64,000 bases of DNA from Cladopsammia gracilis. Taxonomy: Eukaryota > Cnidaria > Anthozoa > Scleractinia > Dendrophylliidae. The DNA lies in the NCBI GenBank assembly GCA_022457155.1, contig JAJGOT010000214.1, positions 844,001-908,000 on the forward strand, read 5' to 3'. Below the pieces are notes generated by a model. The model did not search any database and was not told the DNA's origin. It saw nothing but the letters and a program-made list of their open reading frames with translations. A program made the position numbers and the translations under genes. Positions 13,753 through 21,129 of this stretch are shown in pieces. How positions within the stretch are numbered: position 1 is the stretch's first letter; each line of letters begins with the position of its first letter.

Positions 13753-16700
13753 TATTTAATATATTCAGCGTATACCCGCTATACACGCTGAAATCGCTAT
13801 CCACTTTACAAACAGATAGAAACTTCTCAATAACTTCATGTGGTTTCCATTGCTTACACACAGTGCACAGCGATTTTGAAGTGTATAGCGGGGAAAGACT
13901 GAATATATTATGACAGTAATATATTCAGCCTATACCCGTAGTATACGCTAAAGTCGCTGTCCACTTACTAAACAGATAGAAACTAAGTCAGTAATTTCAT
14001 GTGGTTTTCATTGCTTACATACGGTGCATAGCGATTTTAGCGTGTTTAGCGGGTATAGGCTGAATATATTATTGTCATAATATATTCAGCCTATACCCGT
14101 AGTATACGCTAAAATCGCTATCCACTTACTAAACAGATGGAAACTTTTTTTTTTCTTATTTTATTATTTATTGGATTTGTTTGATTTGATTTCAACGGAT
14201 ATGACGGAGACAACGGCAACAGCAGTTAGAGGTTTATCATATGGAATGACATTCAACTGAAAAAACAAATTCCATATGATAAACCTCTAACTGCTGTTGA
14301 CATTCAACTGAAAAAACAAATATTGCTTTTTTGAAAGATCCTAAGGTCTGCTTCTCTTGTTCCCATACAGGAACAAGTGGACCTATCAGTACCTGTTCCT
14401 ATTCAAAGGAACGCAATTGATTGTTAAGCGTATTTTCGACATCGCAGAGTGTTGTGACTACAAGAAAAAGTAATTTCTAGTATCGCACCACCTTGAAATT
14501 GTACGAAAACATTAGCCGCGGAGAGATTAATACGGTAGTTGAAATTGTTTTAACGTTTTAATAAAGGGAACAGAAATTTTGGGAAACGATCTTTGTCTTC
14601 TTCTTCTTCTTCTTCTTCTTGTTCTTGTTCTTCTTCTTCTTCTTCTTCTTCTTCTTCTTCTTCTTCTTCTTCTTCTTCTTCTTCTTCTTCTTCTTCTTCT
14701 TCTTCTTCTTCTTCTTCTTCTTCTTCTTCTTCTTCTTCTTCTTCTTCTTCTTCTTCTTCTTCTTCTTCTTCTTCTTCTTCTCCTTCCCCTTCACCTTCTC
14801 CTTCTTCTTCTCCTTTTCCTTTTCCCTCTCCTTCTTCTTCTTCTTCTTCTTCTTCTTCTTCTTCTTCTTCTTCTTCTTCTTCTTCTTCTTCTTCTTCTTC
14901 TTCTTCTCCTCCTCCTACTCTTCCTCTCGTGCCTCGCGCTTCGCGCTTGCTTACCATAAAAGCGCTTGTTGTGCAGGTTAGTTTGACAGTCGCTTATAAT
15001 TAACTCGATACTGTACTTAGCCGGCGAGCAAGCTCTCGAACTCGTAGGCGGAGATTTGGGGAGCGGAGGGGAAGGGGAGAGGGCGGAAGGAGCGCTCAAT
15101 AGAAGCCTCACTCCTGTGCAAACCAAAACAATTACACAGGCGCGTGATGCATAATGGACAATATTGGGCTTTTAAGTGTTCAAAGATAACATTTGAGACT
15201 AAAGAACAAGTATTGTGAAACATAAAGCTCTCAAGACTGATAGTAAGGTCTCTATTGCTTTCATCGACAGGAGGTAAGCACCCAACTGACAAGCTGATTA
15301 AGAATTACAGGCGGCGGAAAATCAAAAAGTTTTTGTTCATCACCTTGGTAACTGTGTCCTTCATAGGAATTCTTATGGCGATTGGTTTTCTCATTTTTAA
15401 CATAAAGAACAGATCTTCAAGGTGAGTTGTGTTTGTAATTTTAGTTAAACTTGCAGTTTAAGCGGACGCTGATCGTTTTTGCTTATGAATGCATGATGCC
15501 GGTTTATATAGGGACGCTACGACCAAAGGCAAAAAACAATCAAGTAATTGTTCTTTGTATTGAAATATGATTTATTTTATTTAAGTCTACCCATCTGGCT
15601 TGTTGAATTCAGAGAGCTGTCTTACTTTCAATTCCAGCTACATCAAAATGTCTTCACCGAATATTAACAACATCATGGTAGTGGGCTGTATAATGTGCTA
15701 CGCATGCGTTTTTCTGTCTGGAGCTGACATTTTACTGGACGATTCTTCTGAGACGAAGACTCACTCAGCACTTTGCAAGGTGAGGAACAGGTATTTCTAT
15801 AATATTTGGCCCTTTTCTTCCTTTTTAAGTAAACATTTGTTGAATTTTGCTCGAGGTATTGCGCCATAAGCATGTGTGATGTGTAACTGCTGTTCCAAAT
15901 GTCGTGCAGCATGCTACAACCAATTAGAGCAAACATGTCTTTGTTTTAATCAATCATCATGCAGCAAAAACAAATGTCACCTTTTTTCCTACACTTTTTT
16001 ATTGCACTTAGCAGCGGTTAGGTCAGCGTTTTCGAGAGCTTGGCATATGGATTTTATTGTTTGCTTGAGTTCTGATTGGTTAATAGCACTGGTCAGACCG
16101 TTAACTGTATACATCAAATTGAAGAAACGTCGGTTGAAAAGCATTAACCATGAACGAAGCGATTCAAAGGTTTACTGTGAAGTTGGATAAATTAATCTTC
16201 GTCTGTGGCAGAATACACATAATATTAACACAGGATGCATAAATCATGCTCTAAAATGTTTCAAACAAAGAAAACATCTTGAAATATCACTATGCTTGCC
16301 AATGCATGCTGCCTACCAGAGTCCCATTCGGTCTCATCGTTCATGGTTTTGCTTTTCGGCACGGATCAACGTTTCTTCAATAAGGTGTACAAGGGCTCTA
16401 TGCTAGAAACATTTGTGTTTTAAATAGAGTAGGTGATTCACTTTTCTTTTGATCCAGGTTCGTCTTTGGATGATGTCGGTCGGATTTACTATTGGCTATG
16501 GTTCTATGTTTGTAAAAACGTGGAGAGTTTACAGAATTTTTACCAACACGAAAATGAAAAAAGAGGTAAGCTTACCATAAATATACACGAAAAGAGTTTA
16601 GAGATAAACTAACTCCCCACCTTTCCACCTCGATCTAACGCCATCCTCATGGGTAAGGCAGGTGACCATTACATATCGCGGGCTAATTGTTTATCTGATA

Positions 16701-19700
16701 GTACGTAGAACATTTAACGCAACAACGACATGATAGAGCCCAAACTGAAAGCCAAATGCAACCGTGCTGTCCACGGTTGCATTTTGGTTTTCAGTTTGGG
16801 CTCTATCATGTCGTTGTCGCGTTAAATGTTCTATCGAGTACCAGCCTTGCTCTATACTTTGATTGTATCTCTATTTGTGGCTGACTAGATCTGCTCCAGA
16901 TCCTGCGTACACCAGCAGCATTTTCGTTCGCGGTACTTTGCTTCTTATTTAAATGTTTACGGCCGAACAAACGAGTGAAAATTTGCATATTTTCTCCGTA
17001 TGCTATAACTCGTTAACATTTCGCGTATTCACGAGTTAAAATGAGGTGAGCTAACCCTGAGGACCCTTGAGTGTTCTTTCTTCATCGCTAAACAGTGTGG
17101 CCCAGGTTCGATTCCCGGAGACGACGCCATATGTGGGTTGAGTGTGTTGTTGGTTCTCGTCCTTGTGCATACTCCGAGAGTTTTTGTCTGGGTACTCCGC
17201 TTTTTCTCCCTTCACAAAAACCACCAACATTTCCAAATTCTAATTCGATCAGGAAACAGTGAAAGTAAGAGCCACCTCGTGGATTCCACTGAAATTCCTA
17301 TTTGTTTATTTTAGTTAGTTAGTTATTTAATAAAATATTGGACCCGGGAACCAGGTGCAATCTTCTATTTTATTGCCGAGACACATGGTCTTCTGTAGTC
17401 CCGAATGGAACGAAACATAGTAACAACAACTTTGGAACATAACTCGGTTACCAGAGGTTGATGTTTCTCGTGGGCTCTTGTGGAGTGGTTGGCTAAAGGC
17501 CGATTAACGAGCGGTAAGTTGAACCTCTGGGTTTGGAACAAGAGAAAAGAAGAAACAATAGGCTGACTTCGGGGAGCATGTTTCTACAGCACGCTGCTAA
17601 ATTTTTTTATGTACAGTTAATTTAACTTTTCTTCTTTTGAAATTTTGGGGTCTATCCTGGTCTACCTCTAACCTTAAAAGTACTTATATCCACATCCATA
17701 CAGTCAGTTCTAACAGAACGTTGTCAGACTTGGTCTCCATTTACAGAGATAGGCTCCCTTTGGGGGTCATGTGTCTACTGCACGCTGCTAAATTTTTGGA
17801 AGTACAGTTAATTCAACCTTTCTTCGTTTGAATGCGCGGCCTTTATTATCGTCTTGTCCGATGTTCTTCGGCCAATTTTTCATTAATTTCACGTCTTAAA
17901 ACGCCTTTTGTTGCGTTCGACGATAGGAGAACGCTACCCAATCTAGTCGGGTATCGGTCTAGGCGCAGGGGATTGTGGGAGGAATTGGGTTGGATGCTAT
18001 GCGATTTCAGGTTTTGGGTGCCATCTTGGACTGGCTGACCACTCGCCTCGTTTTCATGTGGGGGTTGAGCCCAGATGGAACGCACTTTACTAATCCATGA
18101 TTATAACTAGTTTAATTAGTGTAAAGAAAGTGTGGAAAGGTCTTTGCGTGATTGGGGTCTCGTGCCAATAACCTTAAGCGAATTTGATTTGCGATCTCTT
18201 TCTGGTTGCCTGGTGATAAATGGATTGTACCATTGTTATAGCTGTCATTTAGGGTGTTGGTGGTTCTATTGTTAAGAAAGTTGTTAACAAACAGTACCTG
18301 TGACACCGTCGATTGCATAGTGTCTACGCGCACATGTGCAGTAGACACAAAAAGTTAAAAAGCAGTTAAACACGAAGTTCCGGTATAAAAACAGCTTGGC
18401 CTGGCCATTCTCACCTCCAGTCGACAATCAACATAAACAACTGACAAAAAAACATGCGTCATTACTAAGACCATTGCTAACACAATTTGGACTAATTTTA
18501 TGAAAGTTATATCAGAAGTCTTTATAAACTTCTATTTCATTTTTTGCTTCGGTAAAATCTTGGTTTAACTCGATGTTTGAAGCAAATGATATTTAAAGGA
18601 CGCGCAAGTTAACCACGAAAGACGCCTTAATTTGCATTTCACACCCAAAAGGTATTAAATGGGGGAGAAGCTAAGCCTTTTATACCGTAACTTCGTGTTT
18701 AAAAAATAAACATACATTAAGTTCATTGTTAATGTTTGCGGTTGGTTTCGCCCATTAACACTATACTCAGAAGCATGTGATGGGGACGATTACAGCTGTT
18801 GCTTTTTGAAACAGTCTTCCATTACACGCAACCATCAGATGTTTACTTTCAATTGTTTCTTTTTTTTAGCTCGGAGGGTTGCGTGACCGTCATCTCGTGG
18901 CAATACTTCTCGTATTCGTCTTGTGGGATGTTCTTTACCTAACCATTTGGCAGTCAATCTTTCCTATCACTACCGAGATAAAAGAACTCCCAGTAAGTAT
19001 CCCGTACAAAATTTTGCTAGACTTACTTGAGTACAAAATGCTCTCCTAGCCCGGCATAACCTTCCGACAAAACTTTGTACGCTTGCCGTCTACTCTAGAC
19101 TGCGAGTAATCCCAGTTTTGCTTCATGGAATATTGAGCGCGAAGTGAAATACGTGCATCACTGGTCGCTACTTCATTTCTTAGCCAATCAGTTGGGGTGT
19201 GGGATTGACGTCGTTCTGATAACAGGCAGTATTTACACTGACTGTTACGTTTCTGGTGGCTTTATAAATAAATGCTGTTCTCGTGATCAACAAAACCTTT
19301 TTGTTTTAAATCCAAATGTTATGGCTCGAATCAATCATAGAATATATCAGTCCCTTTTTAAATAAACATAAGGACAATCGCGAGGCCGAGTTATGTGTGT
19401 TTTCCTTCGCTTGGCACTGAGTTGCATGGTTTCCTACGCTTGCACAGGTTGCATGTTTTCCCGCGCTTTGCACAAGTTATACGTTTTCCCGCGCTTGGTA
19501 CAAGTACATATTTTCCCGCGCTTGGCACCAGTTGCATGTTTTTCTGCTTTCCCGTTTCTCTGTGTTTATATATAGCAAAAACAATAAATAGTGAAAAAAA
19601 TATTTTCCTGATTGGTTGCACGTGTTTTGTTTGTCGCGTTGTGATTTGTCCGTTCCCTGGATGTCGTTTGCTGATGTCGGATTACTTTAATTTCAGAAAA

Positions 19701-21107
19701 CGCACGAAGATGAAATCGTGGTTCCAGTGATATGGTTATGTAACTGCGAGTACATTGGTACATGGACTGCCTGTTTATACGCTTATAAAGGACTGCTGCT
19801 CCTTTTGGGTCTCTTTCTCGCCTGGGAGACAAGAAACGTTGAATTGCCAGAGCTCAATGACTCCAAGCAGATTGGGATGAGCGTGTACAATGTGGTCCTT
19901 TGCGTGTCAGTGGCTGCCCCGTTACAGTTTGCTTTGAAAACACGAAATGTGAACGTGTCATTTGCACTATCTGGTACAGTCGTCAACGTTTGTACATCGT
20001 TTACACTTGCACTGCTCTTTTTTACCAAGGTCAGTTTTATCTCTAGCAAAATAAGTATTTCTCTTAGAACCTACTGTGCAGGTGTGTGGGTGTAGTGGTT
20101 AGCGCGATGGTCAGTGGTTCGAGCCTAGTCGTACTTGTCTGCTCTCGTGTTGTGTCTCTCTTCACCCAGGTGTATAAATGGGTACCATGCGAACTACTAG
20201 CAAAACGTAAAAAATGCTGAGTAACACTGCGATACATGGGTTAGATCCGAGATGGAATTACTTCACCCTGCAGTTATCGCCGGGGTTCCGTTCCGCCAAG
20301 CTAGAGCTCGCCTTCGCCTTTAATAGAACCAAGAAACTGCAGATACTACTAATTCTCTGGTTGAGATGCTAGTTTATAGCAGGTATATCCCAGCTTTTTT
20401 CCCTACATTTATCTATATGAATGAAGAATGAAGAACGTTTTTCCCGGTGTTTATGTATATGAATGAAAAAGAGAGAAAATGCGAGGCGACACGAGACTTG
20501 CACTTTTCACCAACATGTTCCCGGTAAAAACTTCTCATAAGTGAATTTTTTCCGGCACAACGCTGTTGGTTTTGAATTTTTCTATAGTTTTAAACCTCTG
20601 GCAAGCGACCGCTTGCCCATATAACAATCGACAATTTAGGTGCACTGAGATAGGATAATGTGATACAATATAACTTCTATGGCTAGGTGACATTTAGCAA
20701 GGTGGTTTGTACCCTGTAATTACTACACGCTTACATCATTCAAAGTTGTCCCTTGCACCACCTTAGCTTAGCATTTTCAGTGCTCACTTATGGAATGTGT
20801 GCGTACTACTGTCGTGCAACTGAGGGAAGACGCTCTCTGTTTTGTGCGGTGATACACTTAATCATGATCAAGTATAGACTAACATGTTACTGAAAGTGTT
20901 TGGTTATCAATAAAGCTGTAATACGTCTAGTACATACACCGGTTACCTATTTATATTTGTTGGTTTCTCTTTCCATAGGTTCACGCTTTAAGAACTAAGT
21001 CATTAGTTGACGTTCAGGAGCCTCAACCGCCCATAACTACCTCACCGAGTTCATCTCGACCGGCACATCCTAACTCCCTCGCGTGTAAATGTGAAAAGAG
21101 TACTTGA
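174..21107 (+). CDS. GABA-B receptor subunit 2-like class C GPCR (5' partial, 12 exons)
   Basis: Metabotropic GABA-B-like receptor of the plasma membrane, expected to couple to G proteins. Exons by frame and splice sites: 174-275, 1017-1082, 1264-1458, 1891-2136, 2740-2803, 2997-3095, 15271-15421, 15638-15779, 16458-16565, 18870-18992, 19697-20029, 20979-21107 (stop TGA), giving 585 visible codons. Exons 1-6 encode the second half of the Venus-flytrap domain (KDARIII, LPGWYREAWW, FAPYGYDTIW); exons 7-11 encode seven membrane helices, with FLIFNIKNR, IKMSSPNINN, FVKTWRVYRIF, AYKGLLLLLG, LAWETRNV and IGMSVYNV matching GABA-B2 more closely than GABA-B1. Phases agree at every junction. The first intron appears to use a GC donor (AAG|GCATGT). 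The tail after helix 7 is only about 40 residues, with no coiled coil visible. N-terminal exons lie left of the window. The family call is firm; the subunit 2 assignment is moderate, and ligand binding cannot be judged. Confidence 0.9.
1571..1690. repeat. Minisatellite with TATTTTCCCGCGC-like core, intron 3
   Basis: Several imperfect ~27-bp units built on GCGCGGGAAAATATG lie between receptor exons 3 and 4. The reverse complement of the core recurs in a second array at 19400-19555 in another intron of the same gene. Confidence 0.6.
2213..2628. mobile_element. MITE-like element with ~30-bp inverted ends, receptor intron 4
   Basis: The left end GGCCGTAGACAAAACC plus a following GGAACATGGAACA segment is mirrored at the right end by TGTTCCATGTTCC and GGTTTTGTCTACG. 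The interior is AT-rich with no credible coding sequence. I read it as a non-autonomous DNA transposon of about 416 bp. The target duplication was not resolved. Confidence 0.6.
3105..3675 (-). mobile_element. SINE-derived sequence, start of the 12-kb receptor intron
   Basis: Read on the minus strand, about 3675-3640 contains a tRNA A-box-like block (TGGTCTAGTGATTAAC) and about 3560-3530 contains CTTCTACCCAGGTACAC, both typical of SINE heads. About 3260-3130 (minus) closely matches the body of the SINE at 23769-24125: the same CTGTGACCACCCTCAGTG-like and GATCAANCAATGGACCGATA-like blocks. Two nested SINE pieces are possible. Confidence 0.55.
4016..4560. repeat. Subterminal ~75-bp minisatellite of transposon copy 1 (~7 units)
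   Basis: Units begin GTTTTGTTCCGAGTTCCCAT, continue through GTGAATGGAACAYATTGTTCC, and end near GGAACAATTTAGGAC. Each unit carries repeated TTGTTCC/GGAACAA half-sites in both orientations. Period is about 73-78 bp; units differ by point changes. The array recurs at the same place in copy 2 (9424-9940). Isolated half-sites also occur near the opposite end of the element, so these are candidate protein-binding sites for the element. Confidence 0.8.
4844..6613 (+). CDS. Zinc finger-tyrosine recombinase-Myb/SANT transposon protein (589 aa, intact)
   Basis: Predicted to excise and insert its element by tyrosine-recombinase chemistry. Numbering is from the Met at 4844; an upstream in-frame ATG at 4787 is lost in copy 2, so 4844 is preferred. 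A C2H2 finger lies at C35, C40, H54, H59. A core-binding-like helical region spans about 95-255. The catalytic domain spans about 270-460, with R309 (KGSRPMTYQYL), K337 (FKTASKYG), H404-x-x-R407 (HPTRYRQ), H434 (KHSS) and Y443 (KVHYQK). The H434-Y443 spacing of nine residues equals that of lambda Int and of W-Y in Cre. A Ser/Glu-rich linker follows, then a Myb/SANT-like domain at about 521-577 (FTAEEDDFLRKGI, GQWTAIL). No stop or frameshift is seen, so the protein may be functional. The closest known group is probably Crypton, which I could not verify. Confidence 0.85.
   Translation: MSKKCKVEWSNIDGASPKPKRLHLEKDETDRMYHCPIQVCEHEGFQSQRGCRKHVNNKHRWFFYFDEKPDLKEAKSSLQVPKNLPVTDKDDDASRVTAKQAVRALIPSFSVSGQIGKTFINWLTASGGGYKKDRPAQQIVNRCFKFLKFCCEDEDELTFEVMDFSLCSPNLLFKFIDYLQEECKLGYGGQLGYIDALSELIDFRKINGASDAVLRKLSATELYLKRARKTVAKMMRLQWTQDLDIETLEARGHWATMEELLQVVTFHLPRYENTVKMCKTSPGQVNPSDLTFATKFVAMYLFIKVKGSRPMTYQYLTVDMVSAAKENGGFIDQKKFKTASKYGFDSLILTDTSMQVLDGYITFVRPMLKPQCDFVLVTRNGGQHSKLGDVMSKLVFDAIGKYVHPTRYRQIVETQSLNLLSSKEQRILSEDQKHSSAVAKVHYQKQRSREVAVKAHECLQKLQGTKGSEVDEDVNARFCASSSSSTSLSSSTERSVETEQEKSSPPEKKVPPKEHLCVRRKVRRVLKFTAEEDDFLRKGITKHGFGQWTAILRDLDFKFQNGRMADSLKKRAELKYLSSGSVCNAQNLE
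6704..6841 (+). pseudogene. Detached second Myb/SANT-like domain downstream of recombinase ORF, copy 1
   Basis: About 90 bp after the recombinase stop, one frame reads DGFLKEGMNKHVVGHWTAIL, then RDPDFTFQTGRVADALKKMA, ending at TAA. It aligns almost residue for residue with the end of the recombinase's SANT domain (FLRKGITKHGFGQWTAILRD). It is a duplicated terminal segment that has lost its connection, or an alternative 3' exon. Copy 2 keeps it at 12051-12188. Confidence 0.65.
7039..7557 (-). pseudogene. Antisense ORF of transposon copy 1, frameshifted
   Basis: Homologous to the open 172-codon minus-strand frame at 12416-12934 in copy 2. Here the frame is broken by small indels near 7390-7440 (differences in T and A runs), leaving 82- and 105-codon pieces. 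Function unknown; see the copy 2 entry. Confidence 0.45.
7889..8726. repeat. Nested palindrome (about 840 bp) near right end of transposon copy 1
   Basis: Four ~150-bp units and one partial unit begin AATATATTCAGCCTATACCC and end with its reverse complement, so each unit is itself a terminal-inverted-repeat sequence. Units 1 and 2 (7889-8041, about 8050-8200) are followed by an AT-rich (TAA)n/(TTA)n centre, then by inverted copies of unit 2 (about 8340-8490) and unit 1 (about 8500-8654), then a partial unit. Spacers between units are 8 bp (ACTGTCAT, ATGACAGT, ATTGTCAT). The whole could fold into a very large cruciform. Confidence 0.8.
9424..9940. repeat. Subterminal ~75-bp minisatellite of transposon copy 2 (~7 units)
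   Basis: Same unit as 4016-4560, with GTTTTGTTCCGA starts and GGAACA/TGTTCC half-sites. The order of unit variants is similar to copy 1 but not identical in the middle of the array. Confidence 0.8.
10251..11953 (+). pseudogene. Inactivated tyrosine recombinase of transposon copy 2
   Basis: Collinear with the intact ORF at 4844-6613. A TGG-to-TGA change at 11010-11012 ends translation before the catalytic domain. Reading resumes at 11019, but a 67-bp deletion (relative to copy 1, between 11393 and 11401) shifts frame and removes the segment that contains the catalytic HxxR histidine. The C-terminal part, including H, Y and the Myb/SANT domain, remains open in another frame (about 11363-11953). 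It cannot make an active recombinase. A SANT-containing fragment could still bind DNA if expressed, but I see no evidence of that. Confidence 0.85.
12051..12188 (+). pseudogene. Detached second Myb/SANT-like domain, copy 2
   Basis: Same 138-bp open segment as 6704-6841, ending in TAA, with a Met-to-Arg difference near its end (KKRAQLKFL). Retention in both copies shows it belongs to the element and was not created after duplication. Confidence 0.6.
12416..12934 (-). CDS. Hypothetical protein encoded antisense in transposon copy 2 (172 codons)
   Basis: An open minus-strand frame of 172 codons starts at a GTG; no ATG lies between it and the upstream in-frame stop, so it may be an internal exon. 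I do not recognise it. The N-terminal part is Trp/Cys/charged-rich (KCVWRVNDQEIERAWKWICE), the middle is Ser/Asn/Asp-rich, and a further segment contains YWVACQTHNGSAVNPFKIQR. It converges with the recombinase gene. The same frame is broken in copy 1, the reverse of the situation for the recombinase. Confidence 0.35.
   Translation of the reverse strand: MAFKCVWRVNDQEIERAWKWICEKRDECDLTLPQLSEICFFFSAISTSKLDSNRKNSKRSQEDRESDGSNDKTSINASQVSSPGQQVFPAMSYWVACQTHNGSAVNPFKIQRALGSSVVEFYLVENVEEKRLSWPQPVVPSPEGPQKPLPDESRGVVVSALPSSNKCCNELN
13266..14144. repeat. Nested palindrome near right end of transposon copy 2
   Basis: Same four-and-a-half-unit arrangement as 7889-8726, with a longer (TAA)n-TTAA-(TTA)n centre around 13640-13755. 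The central microsatellite differs in length between copies, while the units are nearly identical. Confidence 0.8.
14230..14310. repeat. Local inverted duplication unique to copy 2
   Basis: GGTTTATCATATGGAAT and GACATTCAACTGAAAAAACA are followed by an inverted ATTCCATATGATAAACC and then a second direct GACATTCAACTGAAAAAACA. Copy 1 has the single arrangement at about 8812-8850. It looks like a template-switch or hairpin-repair event after the copies separated. Confidence 0.6.
14589..14910. repeat. (TTC)n microsatellite, about 320 bp
   Basis: Long CTT/TTC tract with a few GTTC, CCTTC and TCC interruptions, directly abutting the right end of transposon copy 2. Long homopolymer-like frames on both strands here (Ser, Phe, Leu, Glu, Lys, Arg) are artefacts of the repeat. 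Confidence 0.95.
16706..16833. repeat. Long foldback hairpin (~60-bp arms), receptor intron 9
   Basis: The left arm TAGAACATTTAACGC...AACCGTG pairs almost perfectly with CACGGTTGC...GCGTTAAATGTTCTA around a loop of about 5-8 bases. On the sense strand the intron RNA would carry a ~60-bp stem. It could be a small MITE or a small-RNA precursor. Confidence 0.75.
17085..17290 (+). mobile_element. SINE-like fragment, receptor intron 9
   Basis: Starts with a B-box-like CCCAGGTTCGATTCCCGG, followed by ATATGTGGGTTGAGTGTGTT and a CTCCGAGAG...GGGTACTCCG segment, which I recall as a recurrent SINE body in cnidarian and sponge sequences. Family name not assigned. Confidence 0.5.
17560..18360. repeat. 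Dispersed repeat shared with 35850-36215
   Basis: Blocks such as TGCACGCTGCTA, CTTTATTATCGTCTTGTC and CTGTGACACCG...GCGCACATGYGCAGTRGACAC occur here in receptor intron 9, and in the same order in the sixth intron of the channel gene at 29571-36395. There is an internal partial duplication: the TGTCTACTGCACGCTGCTAA block appears near 17590 and 17770. Type of element unknown. Confidence 0.55.
18366..18702. mobile_element. MITE-like element, TTAA-flanked
   Basis: The ends TTAAACACGAAGTT.CGGTAT and the inverted ATACCGTAACTTCGTGTTTAA enclose about 300 bp without coding capacity, in receptor intron 9 just upstream of exon 10. The TTAA at the termini suggests a piggyBac- or Kolobok-type target. Confidence 0.6.
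19400..19555. repeat. ~27-bp minisatellite (TTTTCCCGCGCTTGGCAC), receptor intron 10
   Basis: About five imperfect units with core TTTTCCCGCGCTTGG followed by CACAAGTTGCA. It has the same core as the array at 1571-1690 in intron 3, but on the opposite strand. Confidence 0.7.
20085..20290 (+). mobile_element. tRNA-derived SINE-like sequence, last receptor intron
   Basis: A-box-like GGGTGTAGTGGTTAGCGCGA, B-box-like GGTTCGAGCC, then TTCACCCAGGTGTATAAATG: the standard layout of a tRNA-headed SINE. It starts about 55 bp after the donor of exon 11, in the sense direction. Confidence 0.6.
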
Positions 21108-21129
21108 CAAACGTTTGGTGGTTTGAGTC

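Larger units (their letters stand above)
9128..14588 (+). mobile_element. Tyrosine-recombinase transposon, copy 2 (tandem, degenerate)
   Basis: Same inverted ends (9128-9142 and 14574-14588) and the same internal order as copy 1, with near-identity over its length by eye. Differences include a stop and a deletion in the recombinase, a longer AT core in the palindrome, an extra 20-30 bp after the second SANT motif, and a local inverted duplication near 14230-14305. The left neighbour is copy 1; the right neighbour is a (TTC)n tract. Copy 2 shares ATCT just outside both ends with the right flank of copy 1, which may reflect the insertion site. Confidence 0.8.

Noticed and set aside
3721..14588. 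hAT element, because copies are separated by 8 bp and hAT elements make 8-bp duplications
   Set aside because: The three flanking 8-mers (TTCTTATA, ATCTCCTA, ATCTTTGT) do not match, and the encoded protein is a tyrosine recombinase, not a hAT transposase.
14550..15126. Very long Glu, Ser, Leu, Phe, Lys and Arg homopolymer reading frames on both strands
   Set aside because: They are six-frame readings of the (TTC)n microsatellite at 14589-14910.
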